Positions 1 to 10,145 of a DNA stretch of 64,000 nt are shown piece after piece. Source of the stretch: Nyssa sinensis. Its lineage: Eukaryota; Streptophyta; Magnoliopsida; Cornales; Nyssaceae. The stretch is taken from NCBI GenBank assembly GCA_008638375.1, contig CM018032.1, forward strand, positions 6,461,501 to 6,525,500, given 5' to 3'. Position numbers and translations under genes: made by a program. The notes under the pieces are model-generated. The model was given only the letters and a program-made list of their open reading frames with translations. It ran no database searches and had not been told where the DNA came from. Each line of letters opens with the position of its first letter. The stretch's first letter is position 1.

Positions 1-148
1 ATATATATATATATATATATTTTTTTTTTCTGTCATATAAGTCTTATGTTATAAATTTTCTATATAATTTTAAAAATAAGAAGTAGCATTGCTTAGAGAG
101 TAGAGAGAAGGGAGAGTTAAATATGTGTGGTCAATATCTGTATAGTCA

Positions 149-150
<2 letters not shown>

Positions 151-180
<30 letters not shown>
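151..180. repeat. (TA)15 microsatellite
   Basis: Fifteen TA units. Similar runs are at 1..20 and 1802..1834. Confidence 0.95.
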
Positions 181-182
<2 letters not shown>

Positions 183-389
183 AAAAGAGTGTCTGGGAAT
201 ATAAGTTTAAAGTTCAACCATGTAAAATTTTATTTATTTGTGTAATTACTTTGTATCCATAAATTCTTCTACTATACAAAAATAATACATGTAATTTTTG
301 AGTTGAGCTCCGAGCTTTGTTCAACCTCAAGTTTAGTCCAAAAACTAAAAAAATAAAGTCCAACCCAAACCTATGGACTCAAATTCCAA

Positions 390-825
390 GCCTCCTCGAG
401 ACCCGTTCTGTCCCGTTCTTAATGAGACGGGTATGGGGTGCTCATAAATAGGATCGGGACGAGGTTAAGGTGTGACTTTTAAAAATCCGTCGAGTTCGGA
501 GCAGGTTCTGGAGATAGTCACCCCGTTCCGACGCCGTTCCATTTATATATTAAGTTTTTTTATTTATTTTTATATACACTATATTTATCAATAAAAAATA
601 TTATATAAAATTAATTTTAAAGTTTTTCATATCACACTTTATATATTTTTTTGTATTAGTTATTTTGTCAAAAAAAAATTAATTTACTTATTAAAATAAA
701 AGTTTTAACTTACTTAAAAAATATATATGTCAGGGTTTGGGACAGGGGCGGAAAATATAAATGAGATCAGGATTGAAGAAGGGTCACCCCGCCCCAAACT
801 CGCTCCATTGCCATTCCTAGTGATT
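390..825 (-). repeat. hAT-like non-autonomous repeat, copy A
   Basis: Read on the minus strand, this copy begins near 820 with TAGGAATGGCAATGG, then a GC-rich section rich in GGGGCGGGG/GGGACGGG, then an AT-rich section containing AAGTGTGATATGA. The same order and similar words occur on the plus strand at about 21087..21400, so these are two copies of one family in opposite orientation. The TAGGAATG start and GC-rich subterminal part resemble non-autonomous hAT elements (inference). The far boundary and target duplication were not identified. Confidence 0.45.
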
Positions 826-1797
826 TGTAAGGATAGCCAATGGTTACTTGCGTTTTATAGATATATATTGGAAAAAAAAGTTCAGTCGCACCGTACGGTA
901 GCCACCTTAGTATTGATGTAGAACTCTTTCCCAGCAGTCACACATCATGGGACTCTTGCTTGCAAATTCTCTTGACGAGGAATGTTATGGTCAATTATGG
1001 TGAGTCAAAACTTGTAATTTGACTAACGCGTATAATTTATACGTGCACAAGATATTGGCACATAAATTACACATTAATCAGATTCTAAGTTTTGATCCAT
1101 CGTGACTAACCGTAATATTTACACCTGACAAAAATGGGCGGATTTGGGTAGGTTGAAAACAAGGCAAGTCAAAATGGATTAAACTTATATTTGACGCGTA
1201 ATTAAACATGTCACATACAGGTCGGGTCAACCTAAATCTAATCCCTTTTTTTAGACCTTCTAGATAAATAAAAAAATGTTATGTTTTTTTTATTTACTGA
1301 AAAAATGAATTATTTAGTATTTTTTAAATATATTTTGAAAGTTATTTTACTCTATTCAATAAAAAATTTTAACAGTGTTAAAATAAAAGTTTATCATTGA
1401 ATTTTTTTTTGTGTAATAAAATTTTTTTATTTGGTTATTTTAGATAGAAAAAAATAATCATACACGTTTTAGAATGAAAAATTTATTCTAATTTTTTTTT
1501 AATATTTTTTTCCTATAATCTGTGTCAAATTTATATAAGATAGATGGGCATTGAGAGACCCATTCATGAACCTGGGATAACTCTACCATTTAACTTTAAA
1601 AATTGTATGGAAAAAAATAAGAGCAAACAAACAAAACTTTGGATTCACCAATATGGATAGAACACGGTGTGTTAAAAGATAAGAAGTAGTTTTTAATATG
1701 CCATCACATTCCGATAATTTTAAACAATGCTATCGCATTCCGAAGCAGTCATAACTTTACTATCCTTCCCAAATTAACCTATCCATTAAGATAACAC

Positions 1798-1837
<40 letters not shown>

Positions 1838-2194
1838 ATGTATATTTGACTTGATCATGGCTGATATTTTAATTTTAGCAATTATAAACAATAATATAAA
1901 AATAATAAGAAAACGGAGGATTGAGATTCAGCATAAAATACAATAAAAAATTCTTTTCTAAATGGATATATATATATATATATTTTATATTTTTATACTA
2001 TTTTATTACTTTTCACCGATGTTGGCTGGCCGAACCTACCTGTACCTGGGCTTTTAATTGAACACCTTAAAAATTGCTGGGCTTGGTTGGACAAACCCGC
2101 CCAAATTGCGACAACCATCATAACGGCCATTTCTAGGAAACCACGTAAATTGCGAAAGTCAAACAACAAACAGCCAAAGAAAGGAAGAGAGGCC

Positions 2195-5100
2195 ATGGAA
2201 CCACTGGAGTTGCCGGAGTGCCCAGTGTGTCTGCAAACCTACGGCGGCGAGTCCACAACCCCTCGTGTGATCGCCTGCGGCCACTCAGTCTGCGAGGCCT
2301 GCCTCACACAGCTCCCCAAACCCTTCCCCTTTACCATTCGCTGCCCAGAGTGTAATCAACTTGTCAAGTACCCTCACCCACAAGGCCCCTCTGCTCTTCC
2401 AAAGAACATCGATCTCCTCCGCCTCTCCTCTCTTCTCCAAAACCCTAACCTTGGCGATTCCCAAAAACCCAGAAAACCCAACAAACAATCATCTCCGAAA
2501 AATGAACACCAATTCATACCCAATTTGTGGCCTCGTGAGTTCTATTCGAATTGGAAGGATTGGGTCGTTCCCAATGACGCCGTTTTGGTTGAACCAAGTG
2601 TGGATGATGGATTATGTGCTGTGTTGCTTGGAAGAATTGTGAATTCTTCGGATCCGTTGGGGTCGCCCATTTTGTGTTTATTGAAAGAGAATCAGATGGT
2701 GAGTCTTGTTAGAGTTGGTTGTTCTTCACATGAAAGTGATTCTAAGTTCAAGTACAGTTATATAGCGAAAATTCTGCAAGCTTTGTATGGAATGAAAGAG
2801 GCAGAAAGAGCCGAGTTGGGTTTGATTTTGAGGGCTTCTTGTTCAAGTCCATGCAGAATATGTAAAGTTTATGGGTTTTGGTATAATTCGGACAATCGGT
2901 GTGTATATATGGTATGTGAGAGGTATAAAGGGGCCCTTGGGGAGAAGTTGGGTGATTTGGCAAATGGGGTAGTTGGTGGAGATGAAAATAATGGTTTGCT
3001 AGATACTTCTAATTTTGCAATGATTGGTATGGAGATATGTGAATCAGTGAGTGGATTGAATTCCAAAGGATTAGTGACTGGTTGTTTAGCTCTATCGTGC
3101 TTTAATTTTGATGATGTTGGTCATGTTTATGTTGACTTTAATGAGGTCTTGGCAATGGGAAGGAGAGTTCGCAGGATTATTGCAGAGGCTGTTTCGGGTA
3201 AACAAAAAATTGATGAGAAAGCAGTTGAAGTATGCCTTTTAAATTTTGTATTGAAAACCCATGTATTTGTTAGTCCAGAGCTATTTTTGGAGTTATTACA
3301 GAAAGAGGGCATTGACTTAGGGTCCGGCAGCTCGAGATATGCAGCTGGGCATGGTTCAGATGTTTGGTCATTAGCTTGTGTACTGCTTTGGCTTCTTATT
3401 GGAAAGCCCTTTACCGAAGAGATGTGCAATTATTTACATTGTCTTATCCTTTCAGTAAGTGATGATAAGGGTTTTGATTTTATGGGTATATACACTGGTT
3501 GGATGGAGAAAGTTAGTACTTTGTTGGAAACCAAATTGGGTTCAGAGTTTGTGTCACTACAGGAGATTCTTGGAAAATGTTTAAATTTTGATCCAATAAG
3601 TCGACCAGTTGTAACCGACCTTTGGAAATACATCCGGATGTTGATTCTTAAACCAAATTTTGATATTTTGGTCAGTTCGGAGCAGATGGTTATACAGGAG
3701 AACACAGGTCATTGCTTGGTCCTTGGAGAAGTATGTCAGTTATCAAAGGAAACTAACAAAGGAGCAGACAGACAGATAATACATGGCTTGCCGGGGGGAG
3801 AAGAAAATAGTGGAGCAGATGTCATCCAAGTTGGGGAAGTGAGGGTTGACAATCTTGTTGAGGGCCTCTCTGGAGGTCATGTCAAATGTATAGATTTGAA
3901 AGGTCATCTTGCTTGTATCACAGGATTAGCTGTTGGAGGTATGAATTCTACAGGGTGTTTTGAGATTTCAAATACAATCTTAAGTGCTTTTCATGTTACC
4001 CAATTCTGATACTAGTTAAGTTATATTGGGTGTTAGACTGCCAGCGTTTGTTATCTTCATTGTGCGTGGTTACCATTCCAGAATTTGAATTGTCAGATTT
4101 GTCCGATTTTTAATCATCAGCACACCAAGTCATATAGCAGAGTGGCAGCTTCAAAATAATGGTGGAACTGCAGGGTATTTCTGTTGTTTCAAATAGCAAG
4201 AATGCCTCTCTATAGTCTATACTGTGATGTGATTCTCCATGATTAGGGATCTGACAAACCTAACAACTGTGAACTGGTGGTGACTGTCATCCCTTGCATT
4301 GTGTTTTAGAGCTAAGGAGACTTCAGTAGAATTTAGTATGCATGGATGCAAAATGCAAGTTATAAGCTGGTCTTCAATTAATCATCAATGCAGAACATAT
4401 TCCATCTCATCCATCATTTCCTTTTTCTCCCATAAAAGCATAACTATCTAATTCTTACCTTGTCACATGTGATTCAGTTTCATTGTCTTATGTTGCCTTT
4501 GTTATTATTTTCAGATCATTTAGTTTGATAGTGTCGATATAGTAATATACTTGTTTCTCTCATGGAAAAAATTAGACTGTTTATTGCAATTATATCGTCT
4601 TATAGGAATGCTTTTTTTTGTTTCCTTTCCATTGAGGACCTTGCAGTTTGAGTATATCTTTTCTCTTTTCTTGTAGGGGGTTTTCTGTTTAGCTCTTCCT
4701 TTGATAAAACAGTCCATGTATGGTCTCTGCAGGTATAAACGTTGAAACCAACACCTGACTCTTAATTCAATTTCATTATTATTTATAAATGATTTTACTA
4801 ATTTTCGAAACATATTTTGTACTTCTTAGTACTCCTGGACAGGTCTTAGACACATCTTGAGCGTTGAGATATAGCATCTTAACTATAGAATTAGAGTGTA
4901 ATTGTAATAAGAAACACTGTAATTATCTTAAATACTTGGATCATTCTTCTAAAGAAGTCAGAATTGTGATATAGACATATAGTGAAGAAGTAAGAACCAA
5001 GAACTGTGATATATATATATATATATGCGTGTGTGTGTGTGTGTGTGTGTATAAAAAAGGGTAAGTTGTCAAATCTATTCATCAGGCCTTGTCATGTCAC

Positions 5101-8100
5101 ACCAACCCTTAGTTTTCTCATGTTAGGTTTAATATTTTAAGTTAGAGATTTTGTATATTTGCTTGAATGGTATCTCCTTGATTTCCCAAAGAGGAGGTTG
5201 AGGGTTCAAGTCCCATGTGGCTTACTCATCCAATAAATGAAAGATCGTTAAAAAATGATTCTTTATCATACTATATATATGTGCATAAATATGTATACAT
5301 ATTCCCCACCATATCTGTCTCTTATTTTTTTAGAATTTGTTGTTAAGGCATGTCTTTGTTGTGTTGCATCTGTTTTTCATATGTGTCCCTGTTTTAATAA
5401 TTTGTTGAGAGCTTGATATACATTGTTGGCACATTCTTTAATAACTTAAACTTTTGGAGTAATTAGCTGCTTGACATGGTATCAAAGCCTTAGTTATGAG
5501 AGGTCTTGGGTTCAAGTCTCTCCATTCGCATTTATTCCCCGTTTAGTTTATTTGTGCAAAATTGCACCTTGTTCTGTTTTGCGTGTGACTTGTGTCTCTC
5601 CACGTGTGAGTTTGGGGTCACACGTGAGGAAGAGTGTTGAGAACTTGGTATACATTGTTGACTCATTCTCTAATGGCTTAAGCTTTCCGAGTAATTGGTT
5701 GCTTAACATAATTGAAGCCTATTAATTGGTGAAAATCAACGTTATTTAGGTATCACCACATTGATATTGTTGCATTAAATTCTGTAGGACAATCCAACAT
5801 TTCTGCATTTAGAGATGAAATAGTTATTGAAAAATAACAATGTTACTAAATAAAAATTAAGATATACAGTGGACTACAGACAGGTTGCTTATAGAGATAA
5901 ACTGATAATTGGTAACCATGAATCATAACTTGTTGGTGCAAACTATCAAGTGCCTTAAAAATGTTAGATTACAAGTAAATTGTGTCTACCCATGCGGGCA
6001 TCAGATTTTTCACAAGTGCTTGGACCGAACTGCTTTCAAGGATAAAAATTTCGTTTCGCAGTGTTGTTTCGATCACTCAAAAAATGGAAACATTTCGGAA
6101 ATATAGTGAAAACAATAAAAAAAAATTGAAATATATGGAAACACTTGAAAACATAAAGTAAAATATATAAATGTGCGAAGATAAATTGTATAATTAATTA
6201 ATTGTAAATATTTTAGGGTATATGTCCATCCACACAAGAAGATATTTGGGTAAAATTGAAAAAAAAAATGTAAATATAAATTAGTTATTAATACCAATAA
6301 CTCTTTACTAATTAAAAACTAGTATAAAAAATTTAGACCTAATTCTTTTATGTAATATGAAATTATTATATATTTGTTATAAAATATGTAAAATTATTAT
6401 AATTAAATACAATACAATAACATGATAGATATGTATAGTGTAATATCAACGAATTAGACAATTTGACATTAGTTACATATAAAATAATAGGTAAAATAAA
6501 TAGTGATTTAAACCTTTTATAATTAGTAATTAAGTATTAAAACAAATTGTTTATATACATTTTATTTCCACTACTGCTTTTCTACTGTTTTTGGAAAAAA
6601 TAAAAATATCTTTTAATTTTGAATCTTAATCCTTCAATCTCCTCATTCATTTAGAAAATAAATGAATATTATCTTTTACGAACTTCTAAAATTATTGTTG
6701 ATACAAAAGAAATGTTTCTTTTGATTTTGTATGTTTCCACAGAAACAACTTTGTTTCCATTGAAACATGTGAATTTCAGTATTCCACTAGTATTTTGTTT
6801 TGGTTTCCAGGAAAACAAAAATGTTTTGGCCGTTTTGATAGAAAAGAAACTAAATTTTGATCCTTGTCTGCTTTATTTTCTGCTCCTGCTCAAACAGAAT
6901 TCCTTGGAAATAGTTAGGGACTAGAACTAATGAAATCTAAAGAATTTTTAAGGATAAATATGACCCAACAGAAAATCATTACTTTTTCTTTGACTGTTAG
7001 TTTTCTTAATTGATTATCCCTTGTTGCTGAACTCCTTTGGTGCATATACCCCATGCAGGATTTTACTCATGTGCATTCATTTAGGGGTCATGAGAACAAG
7101 GTCATGGCTGTAGCTTTTGTGAATGAAGAACCACCACTGTGCATAAGTGGTGATAGTGGAGGTGGCATTTTTATTTGGGGCATTAGTATTCCATTTGGTC
7201 AAGAACCAATAAAGAAATGGTGTGAGCAAAACGATTGGCGCTATACTGGTATTCATGCCCTTGCCACTTCTGGCAATCAATATCTCTATACTGGTAGTGG
7301 AGATAAGTCAATAAAAGCATGGTCACTGAAGGTAATGATTTCTACTTATTTAGTGGTCCAGATTGGTTACATAAGGGAGTTAAAGAATTTATAATCTGCT
7401 TTCCTCTTTCTTCAGGATTACACGCTGTCGTCTACTATGAATGGTCATAAATCAGTTGTGTCTACACTAGCAGTCTGTGATGGGGTTCTTTACAGCGGAA
7501 GTTGGGATGGAACCATCCGATTATGGTCTCTCAATGATCACAGTCCTTTGACACTGTTGGGGGACGACGCACCTGGAAATGTGATCTCTGTTTTGTCTAT
7601 TGCTGTTGACAGGCAGATGCTTGTTGTCGCCCATGAGAATGGGTCTATAAAGGTATTGATATTGCATGTTACTTAAGCTAGGTTAGATTTAATAATATTG
7701 CTGTGGGTGTTTGGACACTGCATCAAAGTATGATGATACAGTTCTGATTGTGAATGCATATGAACCCTCATGTTAGTCATGTAACATAACTAATAAAATT
7801 GTCATTGAGAGAATAGTATCGGCAGTGCTATAGTACTCTGAGATTTCACTTCGCTTGGTGAAAGAGGGCCATTGGGTTATATATGTGCAAACTATTCCTA
7901 ATTGTGTAGATGGTTTTAAAGCAGAGAGAGCTAGTGGGCCGAAAGCGGACAATATCTGCAAAAAGGTTTGGGTTGTGACAGTATGGTTAGAGCTGGACTT
8001 GCCTCATAGTGTGTGGGCCACACTGGGACAGACTCTGCATCCTTCACAAGCCAGGCCTGGTGGTCAGTGGTGTGGTGTGAACCATTGAACTATTAACCCC

Positions 8101-10145
8101 ACGAGGACATGTGGTCCTATGGGGGGCGAATGTAGTATTGCAGGATCTCACATCACATAGTGAGAGAGGGTCATTGGGATATATATGTGCAAACCATTTC
8201 TAATTGTGCAGATGCATTTTAAAGCCATGCAGGCTAGTGAGCCCAAAGCAAACAATATTTGCATAGTGGTTGGCACTTGACAAATGCTCTCAAAAAAGAA
8301 TAAAGAAAAAAAATTGACGCAGGCTTAATAATATTAGGTTAAAATATATTGTTATGGGTGAGGCCTGTTGGTGATTGTTATATGTTAATATTATTCCAGT
8401 TTAAAAAACTGATATAGGTTTAGTAGTTTTTTTCCCTTTTATTTTCTGCACAGATGGGTTTACTAATAAAATTTATTCATAAGCAGTCATCTGATTTCTT
8501 CATTGTTTCAATCAGATCTGGAAGAATGATGTGCTTATGAAATCCATAGAAGGTCACAAAGGTGCCATTTTTTCTGTTGGAATGGAGGGAAAATGGCTTT
8601 TTAGTGGTGGTTGGGACAAGACTCTGAATGTACAGGTATATGTGCAAAATATTATAGCTCGTATGGTCTCTGCTAGTGTCATCCTTTTATTTCATGATAT
8701 GCCAAAAAAAATAAAATTTGCTTGCTGATACTGAACAGAAGAATATTTCGTGCTGCAAAACATAGTAGCGTCTGAAAATTCTCCTATGACTTTGGGGTAA
8801 AACATTTTGTAGATTGGTAATTCATTTTCTAAATTGACTTGTTCTTTAAAATTTTTTTGAACTTTTTTTTCTTTCTAAAATTAAATTTTAAAATTTAGAT
8901 CCAGTCCATTTCTTTCCAATCCACCAACACGGCTTTTAATTTGTAGGAACTATCTGGGGATGATTTTGGAATAGATGCCATACCAATTGGATCTATTGCT
9001 TGTGATGCTGTCATAACAGCTCTATTATACTGGCAAGGAAAGCTTTTGGTTGGACATGCTGATAGATTGATCAAGGTATTCCATATGTTTGTCATTTGCC
9101 ACTAAGAATCATATTTGTTGAAGCAGTCGGAAATTGTGTGTGTTGCATAGAGAAATGCAGGTTCATGAAATATTTGATATAGACTAAGGAATCCCGTTGC
9201 TTTTTGTTTTTCTTTTTTTCCCTCTTTTTTCTTTTTGTTGTTTCTTTATTTATTTTTGTAAAGACATGAGGCTTCTTTTTTCTATCCATATCCTGCCAAC
9301 TGTGCCCAAGCTAGATAAGCCCAAATACTCTTTATCATTTTGACATAGAAAACCATTGCACACAATGATGGATTTGGGGGGTGGTGTGGGGGACTGACCA
9401 CCCCTCCAAAGATTTGAGAGGAAAAAAAATTCTAATAAAATTCTATAATAATTTAGAAATTTTCCCCGTCAATTTTTTTGATATTTCACTAACAGCCCTC
9501 TGATATATATTTTCACCCCCTATGCATATTATCTCTAGATCTGCCTTTGATTGGCAGTAGTTTTCTGTTATCAATCAAAACCTCCAATTTATCTGCCCAG
9601 TCTAGAGGATCTTCTAACTAAAAATGATTTCTATGGCTGAAGTGACTTAGTGGGGCCTTATTTGGCTGCAGTGACTGCTTAGTTGTAAAATCTAAAATTA
9701 AGAGTACTTTTTTTTCGAGGGAGTTTTTTAACTGACTATTGGACTGATTGGACTGAAACTGTTCAATTGTTTAACTTTGTGTTAAACCAACAACATTTCT
9801 CTTTATTTTTGTAATGGCATTTGGGAAACATGCTGAAACAGTATTCTCCTGTATTGGTTTCTGTAGCATCTAAAATGTGAAATTTCCATTTAAGTCATTA
9901 CTGTACAGTGCACATCAGTTTTTTTTTAAATTCATCACCAATATGATGTTAAGCAATTAGAATGATAACAATTCCATGCTGAGAAATTGAGCTCTTTCTT
10001 TGCATTTGAGAGGCAATATAATCTAACTTAAAAGCACTAATTATTAGTGGTTACCATGCTTAACTTCCTATATCAACTGCCTCTGTTCAAATGCTGAAAT
10101 AGCTATCCTGTTTGATTATTCCAGGTGTATTGTTGTGGATCATGA
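2195..10145 (+). CDS. RING finger / pseudokinase / WD40 protein (putative E3 ubiquitin ligase)
   Basis: Seven exons: 2195..3938, 4677..4732, 7059..7331, 7416..7652, 8516..8635, 8947..9075, 10125..10145. All introns are GT..AG and the spliced frame is open for 859 residues. A C3HC4 RING lies at the N-terminus: C9, C12, C28, H30, C33, C36, C50, C53. The middle part, roughly residues 200-480, looks like a protein kinase lobe (SPELF and SDVWSLACVLLW blocks), but HRD is replaced by TGC and DFG by DFN, so it is probably inactive. The C-terminus, spread over all exons after exon 1, forms about seven WD40 blades (for example SSSFDKTVHVWSL, SGSWDGTIRLWSL). RING proteins of this layout are predicted E3 ligases whose WD40 propeller binds the substrate. 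It resembles an Arabidopsis RING/WD40 protein (At1g21651, recalled, not searched). The start is the ATG just before the RING; an in-frame TTG at 2087 has no merit. Two TRIMs lie in introns 2 and 4. Confidence 0.87.
5020..5053. repeat. (AT)n(GT)n microsatellite in intron 2
   Basis: An AT run followed by GCGTGTGTGTGTGTGTGTGT in intron 2 of the RING/WD40 gene. Confidence 0.9.
5403..5476 (+). repeat. TRIM-1 5' LTR
   Basis: 74-bp repeat, TGTTGAGAGC...TTGACA, followed at once by the tRNA-Met-type primer binding site at 5477..5489. Confidence 0.9.
5635..5708 (+). repeat. TRIM-1 3' LTR
   Basis: 74-bp partner of 5403..5476, TGTTGAGAAC...TTAACA, preceded by polypurine GAGGAAGAG and followed by the target duplication TAATT. 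Confidence 0.9.
7829..8282 (+). mobile_element. TRIM-2, complete miniature LTR retrotransposon in intron 4
   Basis: Two 152-bp direct repeats, 7829..7980 and 8131..8282, share blocks such as TATATATGTGCAAAC and end TTGTGACA/CACTTGACA. The short internal part starts near a degraded tRNA-Met-type primer site (TGGTTAGAGCTGG, 7984..7996) and ends in a G-rich tract before the second repeat. The flanks AGTGC (7824..7828) and AATGC (8283..8287) are a 5-bp target duplication with one change. No coding capacity. It belongs to a different family from TRIM-1 and lies between exons 4 and 5 of the same gene. Confidence 0.83.
9340..9560. repeat. dispersed AT-rich repeat with G-rich end
   Basis: A G-rich segment (GGATTTGGGGGGTGGTGTGG) followed by AAAATTCTAATAAAATTCTA-type sequence. 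Similar wording occurs at about 13005..13330, 19680..19960 and 39690..39860, which suggests one degenerate interspersed family. Ends are not defined. It lies inside intron 6 of the RING/WD40 gene. Confidence 0.3.

Larger units (their letters stand above)
1..2194. other. AT-rich 5' intergenic region
   Basis: No protein gene is supported. The stretch is AT-rich and holds AT dinucleotide runs (1..20, 151..180, 1802..1834, about 1968..1983) and one copy of a GC-rich-ended dispersed repeat (about 390..825). The end nearest 2195 should contain the promoter and 5' UTR of the RING/WD40 gene, but I see no convincing TATA box. Confidence 0.6.
5403..5708 (+). mobile_element. TRIM-1, complete miniature LTR retrotransposon in intron 2
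   Basis: Two 74-bp direct repeats (5403..5476 and 5635..5708) both start TGTTGAG and end ACA. Directly after the first is TGGTATCAAAGCC (5477..5489), a near match to the initiator tRNA-Met primer site. Directly before the second is the purine tract GAGGAAGAG. The element is flanked by the 5-bp duplication TAATT (5398..5402 and 5709..5713). It is 306 bp long with no coding capacity, which is the definition of a terminal-repeat retrotransposon in miniature. The LTRs differ at about 13 of 74 positions, so it is old. It is in the same orientation as the host gene. Confidence 0.9.

Noticed and set aside
2087..2194. In-frame extension upstream of the RING/WD40 ATG
   Set aside because: It begins with TTG, not ATG, and the encoded 36 residues are low-complexity basic; the ATG at 2195 precedes the RING by eight codons as expected.
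5160..5300. Box-B-like GGTTCAAGTCCC in intron 2 of the RING/WD40 gene, possible tRNA gene or SINE
   Set aside because: No clear box A at the right distance, no cloverleaf and no target duplication.
5909..6106. Short ORF with a CVYPCGHQIFHKCL segment that looks like part of a RING or zinc finger
   Set aside because: It is 65 codons inside an intron, lacks the remaining cysteine pairs, and has no start context or neighbours supporting a gene.
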